Below are positions 26,001 to 36,933 of a stretch of 64,000 bases of DNA, piece after piece. The notes beneath the pieces were generated by a model that was not told the origin of the DNA, did not search any database, and saw only the letters and a program-made list of their open reading frames with translations. Made by a program: the position numbers and the translations under genes. Every line of letters begins with the position of its first letter. Position 1 is the first letter of the stretch. This stretch comes from Flagellimonas aurea (lineage in GTDB: Bacteria; Bacteroidota; Bacteroidia; Flavobacteriales; Flavobacteriaceae): contig NZ_JAFLNL010000008.1 of assembly GCF_017313785.1 (NCBI RefSeq), positions 62,001-126,000 on the forward strand, read 5' to 3'.

Positions 26001-26915
26001 TTATGCTCTCACCAAAGGCATGGTGCTACATCGCAACAGACCTTCTTGCTTGGCTATTTCGGCATAGGGAATCTCCTCTACGGTAAATCCTTGGTCCCGA
26101 AGCCAGTTGTTCAATCTTGTAAAATTCCTTTCTGAAACTACGACTTCAGGGGAAATGGAAAATACGTTGCTGAACATTTGATACATTTCTTCCTTATCGA
26201 TTTCAAAGATATTATCCGGCCCGAAAAAATCTACCAGATATTGGTATTCTTCTTCCACTAGAAATCCATTCTTGTGCAATATGGCCTTATCCTTCCCCAC
26301 AGGTTGAAAACAGCAATCCAAGTGCAATGCATTTTCCCTTGGGTTGGTATTCGATTTTCTCAGTTCGAAGGATTTCACCGTTTTATGGGGGAACATGTCT
26401 TGGATAAATTCTACAGCTTCAATATTGGTTCTGGCGGTTATATAGCTAGAATAATCGCTCCCCGTATAGGTTCCGATAAAAACATGATCCTTCCAAGGCA
26501 TTACATCGCCACCCTCTATATGAACTTCTTCGGGCGGCCTAATAATACAGTTGGGGTCTATGTTTTCCAATACTTCATGGATTGCTTCGAACTCTCTTTC
26601 GCGGTCTGGCAAAATATTGGCGTGAAACAACTTATCCTCGATCACAAAAGCAATATCGCGGGCGAATATCTGGTTACAGTCCTCCAAAACTTCGGGTCGG
26701 TAAACCTTTACTCCATATTTATGAAATACATGGGCAAAGGCATCCATTTCCTTGATCATATCAGCTTCCTTGGGATACGTACCTGCCTTAATGTATTCGA
26801 TGGATTTGGGGTCGTAGGCCTCCTCAATGGTCGGAACTGGCCCACAACTTTCTGCAGTTCCCAAAATGACTGCTTTTAAAGGGCTGGTCTCATCAACAAC
26901 GTTCAAATCTATCAT
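26001..26915 (-). CDS. Arginine deiminase family protein (amidinotransferase fold)
   Basis: A 304-residue enzyme with all catalytic elements of the superfamily: FARDIAF (Arg86, Asp87), EGGD (134-137), HLD (His198-Asp200) and the nucleophilic Cys296 in GLLRCSTMP. It could be an arginine deiminase, a dimethylarginine dimethylaminohydrolase or an amidinotransferase; sequence alone does not decide. Probably cotranscribed with ctlX, which suggests a short pathway for arginine or a derivative, via citrulline or ornithine. Confidence 0.85.
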   Translation of the reverse strand: MIDLNVVDETSPLKAVILGTAESCGPVPTIEEAYDPKSIEYIKAGTYPKEADMIKEMDAFAHVFHKYGVKVYRPEVLEDCNQIFARDIAFVIEDKLFHANILPDREREFEAIHEVLENIDPNCIIRPPEEVHIEGGDVMPWKDHVFIGTYTGSDYSSYITARTNIEAVEFIQDMFPHKTVKSFELRKSNTNPRENALHLDCCFQPVGKDKAILHKNGFLVEEEYQYLVDFFGPDNIFEIDKEEMYQMFSNVFSISPEVVVSERNFTRLNNWLRDQGFTVEEIPYAEIAKQEGLLRCSTMPLVRA

Positions 26916-27201
26916 ACTAGGGTTATTTGTCTCCGAAAATATCGGCAGATATGATCAACACAGAAAAATCCTAAAATTTCTATGGCAAATCTAGTGTTTT
27001 AGTTGAATTTTATTGCTCGCGAAAATGAGAAAATCCTCCAACTTTTCAATGCCTTACCCTCTAGAACTACAATTTACGGGTTTAAAAACGGGCTAATTTT
27101 TATCAAAACCTCAAAATACTGTTCAAATCCTCAAAAACTGACATATATCAGATACTTAAAATGTTTTTATTACTACTTTTGTATTAAGATTTTTCTTACT
27201 C

Positions 27202-27672
27202 ATGAAAAAACTAATACTCACATCAACTCTACTGGCAACTTTAGCAGTTGTATTTGGGGGCATGAATGCTTTCCAAAGCAAAGATCGTTTTAGCTTTATT
27301 TCCAAAACTGGGACTCCTGCTAATCTTGAACCAATCCTTATGGTAAAATACAATGATTGTATTACCCAAGAAGACTTGCCCAAGAGACATTTTCTGTTTA
27401 CACACCAGATAACTCATCAGCATTTAGAGCCTGAATACAGTAAAGTAAACGAATCGGCGAGAAAATATGGTATGTCATTGGACTCTACCTTAAAGAGCAT
27501 GAGTACCGTGGATGCGCATGACTTTATTCACAAAACTTTTCAGGATGCAAAAAGTGAAGCATCCAGAGAGGACATTTCCGAAATGCAAAGGCATTACCAG
27601 TTTGAAATAATGCGAATGTGCCTAGATAAGGACAAGCATTTAAACCAAAATACAATAGGTCGCATTCTATAG
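27202..27672 (+). CDS. Exported protein of unknown function
   Basis: A 156-residue protein with an N-terminal hydrophobic segment (MKKLILTSTLLATLAVVFGGMNAF) that looks like a signal peptide or anchor. The rest is helical and charged, with His-rich stretches (PKRHFLFTHQITHQHLEPEY) and two Cys. No domain is recognised. It stands alone, with a strong terminator 20 bp after its stop. A TACTTTTG element at 27174 resembles a -7 box, without a matching -33. Confidence 0.65.
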   Translation: MKKLILTSTLLATLAVVFGGMNAFQSKDRFSFISKTGTPANLEPILMVKYNDCITQEDLPKRHFLFTHQITHQHLEPEYSKVNESARKYGMSLDSTLKSMSTVDAHDFIHKTFQDAKSEASREDISEMQRHYQFEIMRMCLDKDKHLNQNTIGRIL

Positions 27673-27692
27673 TTAGTTAATCCGTCCCATTG

Positions 27693-27718
27693 AAAAAGGG
27701 GCGATATCGCCCCTTTTT
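27693..27718. terminator. Bidirectional rho-independent terminator
   Basis: A perfect 13-bp palindrome AAAAAGGGGCGAT / ATCGCCCCTTTTT between converging genes. T tracts occur on both strands, so it can end both the 27202-27672 gene and gltA. Confidence 0.92.
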
Positions 27719-27740
27719 TATTTTCTCAATGTTCCAAATC

Positions 27741-29024
27741 TTATCTTTTTTCCAAAGGAACAAAGCTTCTATGGTTTTCACCGATGTAAACCTGTCTTGG
27801 TCTACCTATCGGTTCTTTTCTCAATCTCATTTCTCTCCATTGTGCAATCCATCCGGGCAATCTACCCAATGCAAACATTACAGTGAACATTTCTGTTGGT
27901 ATACCTAATGCGCGGTAGATGATTCCAGAATAGAAATCCACGTTGGGGTACAGTTTTCTATCCACAAAATAGCTGTCTTCCAAGGCCTCTTTTTCCAATC
28001 CTTTGGCGATGTCCAAAATCGGGTCTTCTATTCCTAAGTTGCCCAACACCTCGTCTGCCGACTTTTTAATGATCTTGGCTCTTGGATCAAAGTTTTTATA
28101 TACCCTGTGTCCAAAGCCCATTAATCTGAAAGGATCGTCCTTGTCCTTGGCCTTGGCCATGTATTTTTTGGTATCACCTCCATCAGCCTCAATAGCTTCC
28201 AACATCTCCAGAACGGCTTGGTTGGCCCCTCCGTGCAATGGACCCCATAGTGCGGATATACCTGCGGAAAGTGATGCAAACAGACCAGCGTGCGAAGAAC
28301 CCACGATTCTTACCGTAGATGTAGAACAGTTTTGTTCGTGATCTGCGTGCAAAATCAATAATTTGTCCAAAGCATCTATGGCGATTGGATCTCTTTTATA
28401 TTCTTGATTCGGTCTTTTGAACATCATTTTATGGATGTTCTCCACATAACCCAAAGTATCATCCCCATAATCCAATGGAAGACCTTTTTTCTTGCGTAGT
28501 GTCCATGCGACCAAAACCGGGAACTTTGCCAAAATACGAACAATGGAGTTATACATGGCGGACTCGGATGACACATCAACGCATGATGGGTTAAATGCAA
28601 CAAGGGCACTTGTCAACGAAGATAGCACGCCCATTGGGTGGGCAGATTTTGGAAAGCCATCCAAAATTTTCTTCATTTCCTCGTCCACTTGGGATTCCTC
28701 TTTAATGTCGCTATGGAATTTTTCAAGCTGTTCCTTGTTTGGCAACTCGCCAAAAATCAGAAGATATGCAACCTCCAAAAAGTCAGCTTTCTCGGCAAGA
28801 TCTTCAATAGAATATCCTCGATATCTTAAAATACCTTTTTCGCCATCGAGGAACGTTATGGCACTTTCACAAGAGCCTGTGTTTTTGTAACCGGGGTCTA
28901 TGGTCACCATTCCTGTTGCGGCCCTCAAGGTTTTGATATCTATGGCCAATTCATCTTCAGTACCTTTTATAACAGGGAATTCATATCTTTCTCCCCCATA
29001 TTCGAGTATAGCTTTATCCGACAT
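27741..29024 (-). CDS. gltA: Citrate synthase
   Basis: A 427-residue type II citrate synthase, first step of the TCA cycle (acetyl-CoA plus oxaloacetate). Catalytic regions are visible: ILHADHEQNCSTSTVR (His), LWGPLHGGANQ (His) and MGFGHRVYKNFDPR, with the catalytic Asp in YPNVDFYSGI. The N-terminal domain (AILEYGGERYEFPVIKGTEDE) is typical of the hexameric Gram-negative form. About 120 bp separate it from the glycogen-synthase-like gene upstream, so it may have its own promoter. Confidence 0.97.
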   Translation of the reverse strand: MSDKAILEYGGERYEFPVIKGTEDELAIDIKTLRAATGMVTIDPGYKNTGSCESAITFLDGEKGILRYRGYSIEDLAEKADFLEVAYLLIFGELPNKEQLEKFHSDIKEESQVDEEMKKILDGFPKSAHPMGVLSSLTSALVAFNPSCVDVSSESAMYNSIVRILAKFPVLVAWTLRKKKGLPLDYGDDTLGYVENIHKMMFKRPNQEYKRDPIAIDALDKLLILHADHEQNCSTSTVRIVGSSHAGLFASLSAGISALWGPLHGGANQAVLEMLEAIEADGGDTKKYMAKAKDKDDPFRLMGFGHRVYKNFDPRAKIIKKSADEVLGNLGIEDPILDIAKGLEKEALEDSYFVDRKLYPNVDFYSGIIYRALGIPTEMFTVMFALGRLPGWIAQWREMRLRKEPIGRPRQVYIGENHRSFVPLEKR

Positions 29025-29144
29025 TTTATGTTTTAATAGATTAGTAAAAATAGAATGCGAAAATTACGAAAAAGCATAGCCATTAACAATTTCCAGCCGC
29101 TATTTGTGTTGATATTAACGCTAAAATGATATATATAAATTGGG

Positions 29145-30683
29145 TCAATCCAATTTGTAGAGCACTTTGTAATATTCATCTACGGATTTCTGCCATGTAA
29201 AGCGTTTTTTTCGTGCCGCAGCCTGTATTTTTTTCCAAGTTGGTTTATCATTTGCGAACACATCCAAAGCTACATCCATTGCTTCCAACATGCTCTTTAT
29301 TTTCTCGTCGTAGCTGTCCCCATCAAAACTGAAACCGGTTTTCATGTGCTCCACCGTATCCTTTAGTCCACCAGTGTGATGTACCAAACATGGATTTCCA
29401 TTTCTCATGGCCAACATTTGGCTAATACCACAAGGTTCAAAAAGACTGGGCATAAAATAAAGGTCGGATTCCAGGTACATGGAATCAATGAGTTTTTCTG
29501 ACTGACCGTTGGTGAATATAAAGTTCTTGTGCTGGTAGCTCAATTTTCTGAAGAGTTCCTCATACTCGGGAGCTCCGGTGCCCAATAACATAAAGATACC
29601 ATCGACCTTTTCGAGTTTTTTCAGTATTTCCACAAAGGCTTCTGGCGACCTCATGAAAAAGTAAAATTTTTGCTCTGTCAACCTAGCTACGCTCGAAGCG
29701 ATAAATTTGGGTCTCTCCTCCACATAGGCCATGATTTTCTCACCTGTGTGGGCCAAGAAATCGGCCTTGTACTTTTTATCCTCTTGCTGCAACCATCCAA
29801 ATAATGCTTTGACCGTATTTCGGTAAATATTACCCTTCTTTTCCTTGTTGATGTTCTTATAGTTACAGCCGTTTAGTATACCGAACAAACGTCCTTCCTC
29901 ATCTGCTTTCTGTAAATCGGTTTCCAAGCTTTCCCCTCCAATAAATTCGGGAGGAGAACTCGGCAACAAGACATCATCTTTATAGGATGGTGACACAGTA
30001 TGTACGGCATCCGCAAATCGAATGCCCACGGCCATAAGGTTGATACAGTCTTGGTATCTGTGGTCCATCAACTTTTGATAATCCAACGGAACATTGGGGA
30101 ACCAGTTCTTTACAGAGGAATAATTATTGTCAAATGGACGTATGCCCTGAATGGCCAAATTATGGATACTATAAACAATCCTGATATCCTTAAGATTGGT
30201 ATACTCTGGATGATATTCCCTCAAGAACAACAATAAACTGGAATGCCAATCATGCAAGTGTACCAAATCCACATCACCGAATGCACCTTGTTTTATGGCC
30301 TCAGCCACCGCGGTACAAAAGATAAAATACTTAATGGCATCGGTATAGAAGGGCTCTTCTGGGTCGTTGTGGTAAATGTGCGCAATATCGCCCGCCTCAA
30401 TTTCCGGATGGTGCAAAACGTAATGGAAAATATTGGGGAATTCCTTTTTAGGTTTTACTTCGTAAAGTTCTGCGGTATACCCCAAACCGCGCAAGGTAAA
30501 GTTCACCGTTGTTCTTGGCAATCCTCCATGATGAAGTCTCGAATAAGCGGGAACAACCACGTGCACCTTATCGCCCCGTTCGGATATCTGCCTTGGCACA
30601 TCACGGACCACGTCGCCCATGCCACCTGCTTTACAGTTTTCCAAAGCGTCATTTTCGGCGGCAATAAAAAGAAAGTTGTTCAT
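29145..30683 (-). CDS. Glycogen/starch synthase (GT5)
   Basis: A 512-residue glycosyltransferase of family GT5 that would add glucose from ADP- or UDP-glucose to an alpha-1,4-glucan. The N-terminal sugar-nucleotide loop reads KAGGMGDVVRDVP, a variant of the usual KTGGLADV. Other elements are LVHLHDWHSSL, IVYSIHNLAIQG, NGCNY, the GT-B C-terminal PSLFEPCGISQMLAMRNG and HHTGGLKDTV. No other glycogen genes are nearby, so its pathway is inferred. Confidence 0.9.
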   Translation of the reverse strand: MNNFLFIAAENDALENCKAGGMGDVVRDVPRQISERGDKVHVVVPAYSRLHHGGLPRTTVNFTLRGLGYTAELYEVKPKKEFPNIFHYVLHHPEIEAGDIAHIYHNDPEEPFYTDAIKYFIFCTAVAEAIKQGAFGDVDLVHLHDWHSSLLLFLREYHPEYTNLKDIRIVYSIHNLAIQGIRPFDNNYSSVKNWFPNVPLDYQKLMDHRYQDCINLMAVGIRFADAVHTVSPSYKDDVLLPSSPPEFIGGESLETDLQKADEEGRLFGILNGCNYKNINKEKKGNIYRNTVKALFGWLQQEDKKYKADFLAHTGEKIMAYVEERPKFIASSVARLTEQKFYFFMRSPEAFVEILKKLEKVDGIFMLLGTGAPEYEELFRKLSYQHKNFIFTNGQSEKLIDSMYLESDLYFMPSLFEPCGISQMLAMRNGNPCLVHHTGGLKDTVEHMKTGFSFDGDSYDEKIKSMLEAMDVALDVFANDKPTWKKIQAAARKKRFTWQKSVDEYYKVLYKLD

Positions 30684-30751
30684 GCGGGAGAGATATTTGA
30701 ATGTTTATTAAGTGAACCCTTAATTTAACCAAAGTTTGGAACTGAAACAAA

Positions 30752-30783
30752 AAAAAGCCTTTCCTGATCAGGAAAGGCTTTTT
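30752..30783 (-). terminator. Rho-independent terminator after eno
   Basis: A perfect 16-bp palindrome AAAAAGCCTTTCCTGA / TCAGGAAAGGCTTTTT, 22 bp past the eno stop codon, with a T run on both strands. It separates eno from the glycogen-synthase-like gene. Confidence 0.92.
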
Positions 30784-30805
30784 GTATGCTAAAAAATCAT
30801 TATTC

Positions 30806-32104
<1,299 letters not shown>

Positions 32105-32216
32105 TCAATGTTTTATAGTTGTGATTATTGGCTAAAGATACAAAAGACAGCGTTTTTAACTCCATGATATTACTCACAAAACGCACTTAAATACTTAAAA
32201 ACAGAACTATATCGTT

Positions 32217-33329
32217 TTAGTTTTTACCGGCCTTGATCAAATCGAAGAACTGGTCGAACAGATAATCTGCATCGTGTGGACCTGGACTTGCTTCCGGGTG
32301 ATATTGTACCGAGAATACATCCTTGTTCTTCATTTTGATTCCGGCCACGGTTTGATCGTTCAAATGCGTGTGGGTGATCTCCAACTCTGCATTTGCTTCC
32401 GTCTCTTCCCTATTCACCGCAAATCCGTGGTTTTGGGAAGTGATTTCACCCTTCCCAGTAACTAAGTTAAGGATGGGGTGATTAATCCCTCTGTGTCCAT
32501 TATGCATCTTATACGTGGAAACCCCGTTTGCCAAAGCCAATACTTGATGACCTAAACAGATTCCGAACAAAGGTTTATCAGAGGCAATCATTTCTTTAGT
32601 GGCCGCTACGGCATCGGTCAACGGTTCTGGATCTCCAGGTCCATTGGATATAAAATAACCGTCAGGATTCCATTCTTTCATTTCATCATACGAAGAATTA
32701 TAAGGAAATACTTTGATATAGGCTCCCCTCTTCGCCAAATTCCTCAAAATGTTCTTTTTGATTCCGATATCCAAAGCCGAAATCTTTATTTCGGAATTCT
32801 CATCCCCGTAGAAATACGGCTCTTTTGTGGATACTTTGGATGAAAGTTCCAAGCCTTCCATACTTGGAACTTGCTTCAATTCTTCTTTCAACGCATCAAT
32901 ATCGTCAACTCTTGTGGAAATCAGTGCGTTCATGGCGCCATTATCACGAATGTAGCTCACCAAAGCACGGGTGTCCACATCTGAGATAGCCAATAGACTG
33001 TTCTTGTCCAAGAACTCCAACAAACTCATGTCTGCATTGGGTCTGGAGTAATCGTAACTGAAATTCTTGCAGATTAGACCGGCAATCTTCACGGAATCAG
33101 ATTCCACTTCTTCCAAATTGGCCCCATAATTCCCAATGTGTGCATTGGTGGTGACCATTAACTGTCCGTAATAGGACGGGTCTGTAAAAATCTCTTGGTA
33201 ACCCGTCATCCCAGTATTGAAACAAACTTCCCCTACTGCGGTACCTTCTCTTCCTCCAACGGCCTTGCCATAAAATATGGTTCCATCCGCTAACAAAATC
33301 AACGCTTTTTTCTTTGTGTGATACTTCAT
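32217..33329 (-). CDS. carA: Carbamoyl-phosphate synthase, small (glutaminase) subunit
   Basis: A 370-residue subunit that releases ammonia from glutamine for carbamoyl phosphate, feeding pyrimidine and arginine synthesis. The class I amidotransferase motifs are present: GICLGHQVLALA (nucleophile Cys) and QYHPEASPGPHD (His and Glu of the triad), plus the N-terminal CarA domain (CFNTGMTGYQEIFTDPSYYGQ). The large subunit carB is not in the window. The frame opens at 33356 but ATG 33329 (MKYHTKKKALI) is the likely start. A terminator lies upstream of it. Confidence 0.96.
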   Translation of the reverse strand: MKYHTKKKALILLADGTIFYGKAVGGREGTAVGEVCFNTGMTGYQEIFTDPSYYGQLMVTTNAHIGNYGANLEEVESDSVKIAGLICKNFSYDYSRPNADMSLLEFLDKNSLLAISDVDTRALVSYIRDNGAMNALISTRVDDIDALKEELKQVPSMEGLELSSKVSTKEPYFYGDENSEIKISALDIGIKKNILRNLAKRGAYIKVFPYNSSYDEMKEWNPDGYFISNGPGDPEPLTDAVAATKEMIASDKPLFGICLGHQVLALANGVSTYKMHNGHRGINHPILNLVTGKGEITSQNHGFAVNREETEANAELEITHTHLNDQTVAGIKMKNKDVFSVQYHPEASPGPHDADYLFDQFFDLIKAGKN

Positions 33330-33365
33330 TTCGTGCTCTAGTTTCAGTTTTGACAAAAAAACATA

Positions 33366-33397
33366 AAAAAAGGATAAGTTCTCACTTATCCTTTTTC
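33366..33397 (-). terminator. Terminator of the ribosomal operon
   Basis: The stem AGGATAAGT (33371-33379) / ACTTATCCT (33384-33392) has a 4-base loop and A/T-tract extensions, 30 bp after rplQ. On the minus strand it is followed by a run of T. It likely ends the 32-gene operon before carA. Confidence 0.88.
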
Positions 33398-33426
33398 GTT
33401 AAATACAATAGTTAATAACATTCTTC

Positions 33427-33930
33427 TTATTCTTCAGAATCGTCAGTTTTGGTTTCAGCCGCTGGAGCTGGTGTTTCAGCTTTCTTGGCTCCGCCTCCTC
33501 TTCTACTTCTTCTGGTCGACTTCTTCTTGGGCTTACCTGCGTTGTAAAGCTCGTTGAAATCTACCAACTCGATCATCGCCATGTCAGCGTTATCTCCCAA
33601 TCGGTTACCCAATTTAATGATTCTTGTATAACCACCTGGTCTGTCACCAACTTTCTCCGCAACAGTGCTGAACAATTCAGTCACAGCTTCCTTGCTTCTT
33701 AAATTGCTGAATACAACCCTTCTGTTGTGCGTACCTTTTTCGGTAGTCTGATTGTTCTCGACCTTTGCTTTTGTGATCAAGGGCTCAATAAACTTTTTCA
33801 ACGCCTTGGCCTTTGCAACCGTGGTATTGATTCTTTTATGCTCAATTAGGGAACTTCCCATGTTGGCCAACATTGCCTTTCTGTGGGCAGCTGTTCTACC
33901 TAAGTGATTAAACTTCTTTCCGTGTCTCAT
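33427..33930 (-). CDS. rplQ: 50S ribosomal protein L17
   Basis: A 167-residue L17 protein, longer than the E. coli form (127). The core ([24 protein letters not shown]...) is standard to about residue 130. The extra tail has a basic part ([18 protein letters not shown]) then an Ala/Pro/Asp/Glu-rich end. It is the last gene of the operon, 60 bp after rpoA, and is followed by a terminator. Confidence 0.97.
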   Translation of the reverse strand: MRHGKKFNHLGRTAAHRKAMLANMGSSLIEHKRINTTVAKAKALKKFIEPLITKAKVENNQTTEKGTHNRRVVFSNLRSKEAVTELFSTVAEKVGDRPGGYTRIIKLGNRLGDNADMAMIELVDFNELYNAGKPKKKSTRRSRRGGGAKKAETPAPAAETKTDDSEE

Positions 33931-33990
33931 TGTTCTAAGTTATCATCTTGCTACCAAATCCCGTTTTACAGAGAGAGCAAAATATGATTA

Positions 33991-34983
33991 TTAATCTTTA
34001 TCTAATTTGTATTTGGAAAGGTCCATACCAAATTGTAGGCCTTTGTTTATGACCAATTCTTCCAATTCGGTCAATGATTTTTTACCGAAGTTTCTGAATT
34101 TCATCAAATCGTTCTTATTGAAGGAAACCAAATCTCCCAAAGTGTCAACTTCAGCAGCTTTAAGACAGTTCAAAGCCCTTACGGACAAGTCCATGTCTAC
34201 CAATTTGGTCTTCAACAACTGACGCATGTGCAATGATTCCTCATCGTAGGTCTCAGTCTGAGCAATTTCATCAGCCTCAAGGGTGATACGCTCATCGGAG
34301 AACAACATAAAGTGGTGAATCAAGACTTTAGCGGCCTCGGTCAACGCATCTTTTGGGTGAATGGAACCATCAGTGATGATTTCGAAAACCAATTTTTCAT
34401 AATCGGTCTTTTGCTCTACCCTATAGTTCTCGATGCTATATTTTACATTCTTTACAGGAGTGTAAACAGAATCCACCGCAATGCTTCCCAATGGGGCATT
34501 GGATTTTTTGTTTTCCTCCGCAGGAACATAACCACGACCTTTTTCTATAACGATTTCCATGTTAATGCTCACCTTGGGGTCCATGTTACAGATTACCAAG
34601 TCTGGGTTCAGCACTTGATATCCTGAGATGAACTTTTGGAAGTCACCGGCAGTCATCTGCTCTTTTCCGCTAACGGAAATAGACACAGTTTCGCTCTCAA
34701 CATCATCAATCTGTCTTTTGAACCTAACTTGTTTAAGGTTCAGGATAATTTCGGTAACGTCTTCAACAACGCCTGGGATAACAGAAAACTCATGTTCAAC
34801 TCCATCTATGCGCACAGAAGTGATGGCAAAACCTTCCAAAGAGGAAAGCAAAACCCTTCTCAGCGCATTCCCAACTGTTAATCCATATCCAGGTTCCAAG
34901 GGACGAAATTCGAATTTCCCCTCGAAATCTGTTGAATCGATCATTATAACTTTATCGGGCTTCTGAAAATTAAGTAATGCCAT
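33991..34983 (-). CDS. rpoA: DNA-directed RNA polymerase subunit alpha
   Basis: A 330-residue alpha subunit. The N-terminal assembly domain ([31 protein letters not shown]) nucleates the beta and beta' subunits; the C-terminal domain (about 255-325: [46 protein letters not shown]) contacts DNA and regulators. Full length and intact. It lies 21 bp after rpsD, the usual alpha-operon order. Confidence 0.98.
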   Translation of the reverse strand: MALLNFQKPDKVIMIDSTDFEGKFEFRPLEPGYGLTVGNALRRVLLSSLEGFAITSVRIDGVEHEFSVIPGVVEDVTEIILNLKQVRFKRQIDDVESETVSISVSGKEQMTAGDFQKFISGYQVLNPDLVICNMDPKVSINMEIVIEKGRGYVPAEENKKSNAPLGSIAVDSVYTPVKNVKYSIENYRVEQKTDYEKLVFEIITDGSIHPKDALTEAAKVLIHHFMLFSDERITLEADEIAQTETYDEESLHMRQLLKTKLVDMDLSVRALNCLKAAEVDTLGDLVSFNKNDLMKFRNFGKKSLTELEELVINKGLQFGMDLSKYKLDKD

Positions 34984-35004
34984 AATTGGATTAATGTTGA
35001 ATTC

Positions 35005-35610
35005 TTATTTAGAGTATAATTCGACTATCAGTTGCTCCTTGATATTCTCAGGAATCTGAAGCCTTTCTGGAACAGCTACATAAGTACCTTCTTTCTTTTC
35101 AGAGTTCCAAGTAATCCATTCGTAAACACTGCTATTGTTAGCCAATGAATCCACGATGGATTGTACGGATTTGGATTTTTCCCTAACACCAACAACATCG
35201 CCAGCTTTTAGCGAGTAAGATGGAATGTTAACTACCTCTCCGTTTACAGTAATATGACGGTGCGATACCAATTGGCGTGCACCTCTTCTTGATGGGGAAA
35301 TTCCCATTCTGAAAACCACGTTGTCTAAACGTGATTCACATAATTGAAGCAAGATTTCACCGGTAACTCCTTCTTTTCTTTTTGCCTCGGCAAATAGGTT
35401 ACGGAATTGCTTCTCCAAAATACCATAAGTGTACTTTGCTTTTTGCTTCTCCATCAACTGGATTGCATATTCAGACTTTTTACCACGGCGTCTGTTGTTT
35501 CCGTGTTGTCCTGGAGGGTAATTTTTCTTTTCGAATGACTTATCGTCTCCGAAAATCGCTTCTCCAAATTTTCTAGCGATTTTTGTTTTTGGTCCTGTAT
35601 ATCTTGCCAT
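35005..35610 (-). CDS. rpsD: 30S ribosomal protein S4
   Basis: A 201-residue primary 16S rRNA binding protein with the S4 N-terminal domain and an S4 RNA-binding domain ([42 protein letters not shown]). The N-terminus ([16 protein letters not shown]) has no zinc-binding Cys. S4 is a known operon autoregulator in E. coli and Bacillus; a structured 112-bp gap lies directly upstream of this gene. Confidence 0.98.
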   Translation of the reverse strand: MARYTGPKTKIARKFGEAIFGDDKSFEKKNYPPGQHGNNRRRGKKSEYAIQLMEKQKAKYTYGILEKQFRNLFAEAKRKEGVTGEILLQLCESRLDNVVFRMGISPSRRGARQLVSHRHITVNGEVVNIPSYSLKAGDVVGVREKSKSVQSIVDSLANNSSVYEWITWNSEKKEGTYVAVPERLQIPENIKEQLIVELYSK

Positions 35611-35722
35611 CTTCTTTTGGTTTGAAAGTGCGATTATGAATTAAGGCTTATCCTTCGATAATCTAACTGCACCTTCGGGTGAAGACCCTTTTTAGGGGGC
35701 CGTTAAACATTATAATTGATAA
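35611..35722 (-). promoter_or_regulatory. Structured rpsK-rpsD intergenic leader (candidate S4 site)
   Basis: In an operon where most gaps are under 20 bp this one is 112 bp. On the minus strand it holds a CCCTAAAAAGGG-type hairpin (35686-35697) and a CACC-CGAA-GGTG hairpin (35670-35681). Its place directly before rpsD suggests an S4 binding leader, but the pairing has not been tested by comparison. Confidence 0.4.
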
Positions 35723-36115
35723 TTAAACTCTTCTTCTTTTAGGAGGTCTACAACCATTGTGCGGTAGTGGAGTAACATCTACGATCTCTGTTACCTCGAT
35801 TCCTGAGTTGTGAATGGAACGAATGGCAGATTCCCTACCGTTACCTGGTCCTTTTACATAAACCTTCACTTTTCTCAAGCCTGCTTCATGAGCAACCTTT
35901 GCACAATCTTCTGCTGCAACCTGAGCTGCGTAGGGAGTGTTCTTTTTTGAACCACGGAATCCCATTTTTCCTGCAGATGACCATGAAATAACATCACCTT
36001 TCTTATTGGTAAGAGAAATAATGATGTTGTTGAAAGATGCTACAACGTGCGCCTCTCCTGTAGCATCTACTACTACTTTGCGCTTCTTGGTTGTAGTTTT
36101 ACTTGTTTTTGCCAT
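35723..36115 (-). CDS. rpsK: 30S ribosomal protein S11
   Basis: A 130-residue S11 protein of the platform near the Shine-Dalgarno cleft. Signature residues: [26 protein letters not shown] and the C-terminal [18 protein letters not shown]. The gap to rpsM upstream is 101 bp and holds heptamer-like sequence. Confidence 0.98.
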   Translation of the reverse strand: MAKTSKTTTKKRKVVVDATGEAHVVASFNNIIISLTNKKGDVISWSSAGKMGFRGSKKNTPYAAQVAAEDCAKVAHEAGLRKVKVYVKGPGNGRESAIRSIHNSGIEVTEIVDVTPLPHNGCRPPKRRRV

Positions 36116-36120
36116 ATTTT

Positions 36121-36211
36121 TTAGTTTCTAGTGTTAGCTCTTAGTTATTGGAATCCTAGACTTTTACATTTCAAACAGATTCTTCTAACGTCTAAATACT
36201 AATGACTATGT
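36121..36211. repeat. Heptamer-like sequence between rpsM and rpsK
   Basis: TAG-containing 7-mers (TTAGTTT at 36121, CTAGTGT at 36128, TAGTTAT at 36142, CTAGACT at 36156) and a second run (TCTAACG at 36184, TCTAAAT at 36191, ACTAATG at 36198, ACTATGT at 36205). Periodicity is looser than at 1080-1135, with a one-base slip near 36134. Confidence 0.4.
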
Positions 36212-36216
36212 TCTTA

Positions 36217-36591
36217 TTATTTAGTTGCCTTTTTCTTGTTAGCAACCGTTTTTCTTTTTCCTTTTCTAGTCCTAGAGTTATTTTTGGTACGTTGACCTCT
36301 CAATGGCAATCCTGCTCTGTGACGAATTCCACGGTAACAACCGATGTCCATCAAACGTTTTATGTTCATTGAGGTTTCTGAGCGAAGCTCTCCTTCAATC
36401 GTGTAAGCTCCAACCGCTTCCCTGATTTTACCAATTTCATCATCGGTCCAATCGGAAACCTTGGTATCTTCACTTACTTGGGCTGCTGCCAAAATTTCTT
36501 GCGCCCTACTTTTACCTATACCGAAGATGTAGGTAAGCGAAATAACGCCACGCTTTTGTTTAGGTATATCTACCCCTGCAATTCTTGCCAT
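36217..36591 (-). CDS. rpsM: 30S ribosomal protein S13
   Basis: A 124-residue S13 protein of the 30S head, contacting P-site tRNA and L5. Typical parts: [34 protein letters not shown] and [33 protein letters not shown]. It starts 2 bp after rpmJ. Confidence 0.98.
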   Translation of the reverse strand: MARIAGVDIPKQKRGVISLTYIFGIGKSRAQEILAAAQVSEDTKVSDWTDDEIGKIREAVGAYTIEGELRSETSMNIKRLMDIGCYRGIRHRAGLPLRGQRTKNNSRTRKGKRKTVANKKKATK

Positions 36592-36593
36592 AA

Positions 36594-36710
36594 TTACCCT
36601 TGTCTTTGTTTAAATCTAGGATTCTTTTTGTTGATTACATACAATCTGCCCTTTCTGCGAACAATCTTGCAGTCGGCACTTCTCTTCTTTATTGATGCTC
36701 TTACTTTCAT
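36594..36710 (-). CDS. rpmJ: 50S ribosomal protein L36, zinc-free form
   Basis: A 38-residue gene ([20 protein letters not shown]...KQRQG). Zinc-type L36 binds a metal through three Cys and one His. Here only Cys14 remains; the positions of the other ligands are Ser/Ala, Asn and Phe, so it is a C-minus form that cannot hold zinc. The rest of the protein, including the C-terminal RFKQRQG, is normal. It sits between infA and rpsM as usual in Bacteroidota. Confidence 0.95.
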   Translation of the reverse strand: MKVRASIKKRSADCKIVRRKGRLYVINKKNPRFKQRQG

Positions 36711-36714
36711 GTAA

Positions 36715-36930
36715 CTAGTATCTATACGTAATTCTTGCTTTTGTTAAATCGTATGGACTCATCTCCAACTTTACTTTATCACCGGGAAGCAGCTTAATAT
36801 AGTGCATACGCATTTTCCCTGATATGTGCGCCGTTACCACGTGCCCATTTTCCAATTCTACCCTGAACATTGCATTAGACAATGCTTCAATAATAGTCCC
36901 GTCTTGTTCTATTGCTGGCTGCTTTGCCAT
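36715..36930 (-). CDS. infA: Translation initiation factor IF-1
   Basis: A 71-residue OB-fold factor that binds the 30S A site during initiation: [71 protein letters not shown] matches IF-1 end to end in pattern ([29 protein letters not shown]). It begins 3 bp after secY; no map gene lies between them. Confidence 0.97.
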   Translation of the reverse strand: MAKQPAIEQDGTIIEALSNAMFRVELENGHVVTAHISGKMRMHYIKLLPGDKVKLEMSPYDLTKARITYRY

Positions 36931-36933
36931 AAA

